From positions 5,451,565-5,515,564 of the forward strand of contig CM022671.1 of the NCBI GenBank assembly GCA_012295275.1: a stretch of DNA of 64,000 nt, written 5' to 3'. A model generated the notes under the pieces. That model saw only the letters and a program-made list of their open reading frames with translations, was not told where the DNA came from and searched no databases. How positions within the stretch are numbered: position 1 is the first letter of the stretch; every line of letters begins with the position of its first letter. This stretch comes from Chrysomallon squamiferum. Its lineage: Eukaryota > Mollusca > Gastropoda > Neomphalida > Peltospiridae. This document shows positions 63,549 through 64,000 of this stretch, piece by piece. A program made the translations under genes and the position numbers.

Positions 63549-64000
63549 GTAAGTCTGAATGAACTTCAGTTTTGTTTACTATCAGAAGCAAAGAAGAATA
63601 CTTCAGTAGTTCAGTGGGAAAAACGTTCACCTTAATAAACAATGGTTTGCAGAAAGAGTAAACAAAATATATGAAGAACATTATTGATATTAGTAATGTA
63701 AATTTAATTCAGGATGTAGTTAATTATTCTAATTTATTCATCTGTTTCACTAGTGTCAGAAACAGATGTATTTTATCAAGTTAGTTAATTATTTAGTATC
63801 CATTGTTTTTGCTTAAGACATATTTTTTAGTTTAATTTTTTTTTTTTTTCTTTTAGTAATTATTAATACAAAAGTTTTAATTTATTGAATAACCTATTTG
63901 TATATTATTATTATTCTTGTTATGATTATGAATACTATTGCATTTTGTTTGTGTTGCATTTTAGTTATTATTATTATTATTATTATTATTGTTACATTTG
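63549..64000. other. SYNRG intron 16, to right edge
   Basis: AT-rich sequence with poly-T near 63838-63850 and (TTA)n near 63970. No exon was recognised; the conserved C-terminal part of gamma-synergin must lie beyond the window. Confidence 0.6.

Overview
This is a eukaryotic nuclear window. The genes are split into many short exons with canonical GT-AG introns. Intergenic and intronic DNA is AT-rich and dense with microsatellites and minisatellites, and nothing bacterial or viral is visible. The gene content fits an invertebrate, most likely a mollusc: a tandem cluster of universal stress protein (USP) genes, a secreted GH29 alpha-L-fucosidase and a gamma-synergin orthologue. Several decayed copies of an interspersed repeat that I recall from gastropod genomes favour a gastropod. 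That assignment is an inference.

Layout. From about 7 to 40.3 kb everything coding is on the minus strand. It consists of three complete four-exon USP genes (CDS 20979-23600, 26397-27970 and 33210-40276) and two solitary USP first exons (7065-7134 and 18332-18401) whose exons 2-4 I could not find in the window. From 41.4 kb onward everything coding is on the plus strand: an eight-exon GH29 alpha-L-fucosidase (41411-45474), then a long gamma-synergin (SYNRG) gene that starts at 46580 and runs off the right edge. The last USP gene and the fucosidase are head to head, about 1.13 kb apart.

The rest is repeat-rich: long (GA)n/(CT)n tracts, AAT/TTA and TTG arrays, a roughly 1.1 kb array of a 30-32 bp unit (about 11.4-12.5 kb), a roughly 0.93 kb array of a 40 bp unit (30.6-31.5 kb), several intronic minisatellites in SYNRG, one probable Tc1/mariner-type MITE and tRNA-related SINE fragments.

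Functionally the genes are unrelated neighbours. The USPs are small cytosolic ATP-binding-type stress proteins, the fucosidase is a lysosomal or secreted hydrolase, and gamma-synergin is an EH-domain adaptor of clathrin/AP-1 trafficking. No obviously new biological system is visible. The best leads are the two solitary USP first exons (possible alternative promoters), a one-base frame break inside a Pro-Gly-Gln repeat of SYNRG, and repeat-driven changes to SYNRG exons. Exon boundaries were derived by hand and could be off by a base or so.
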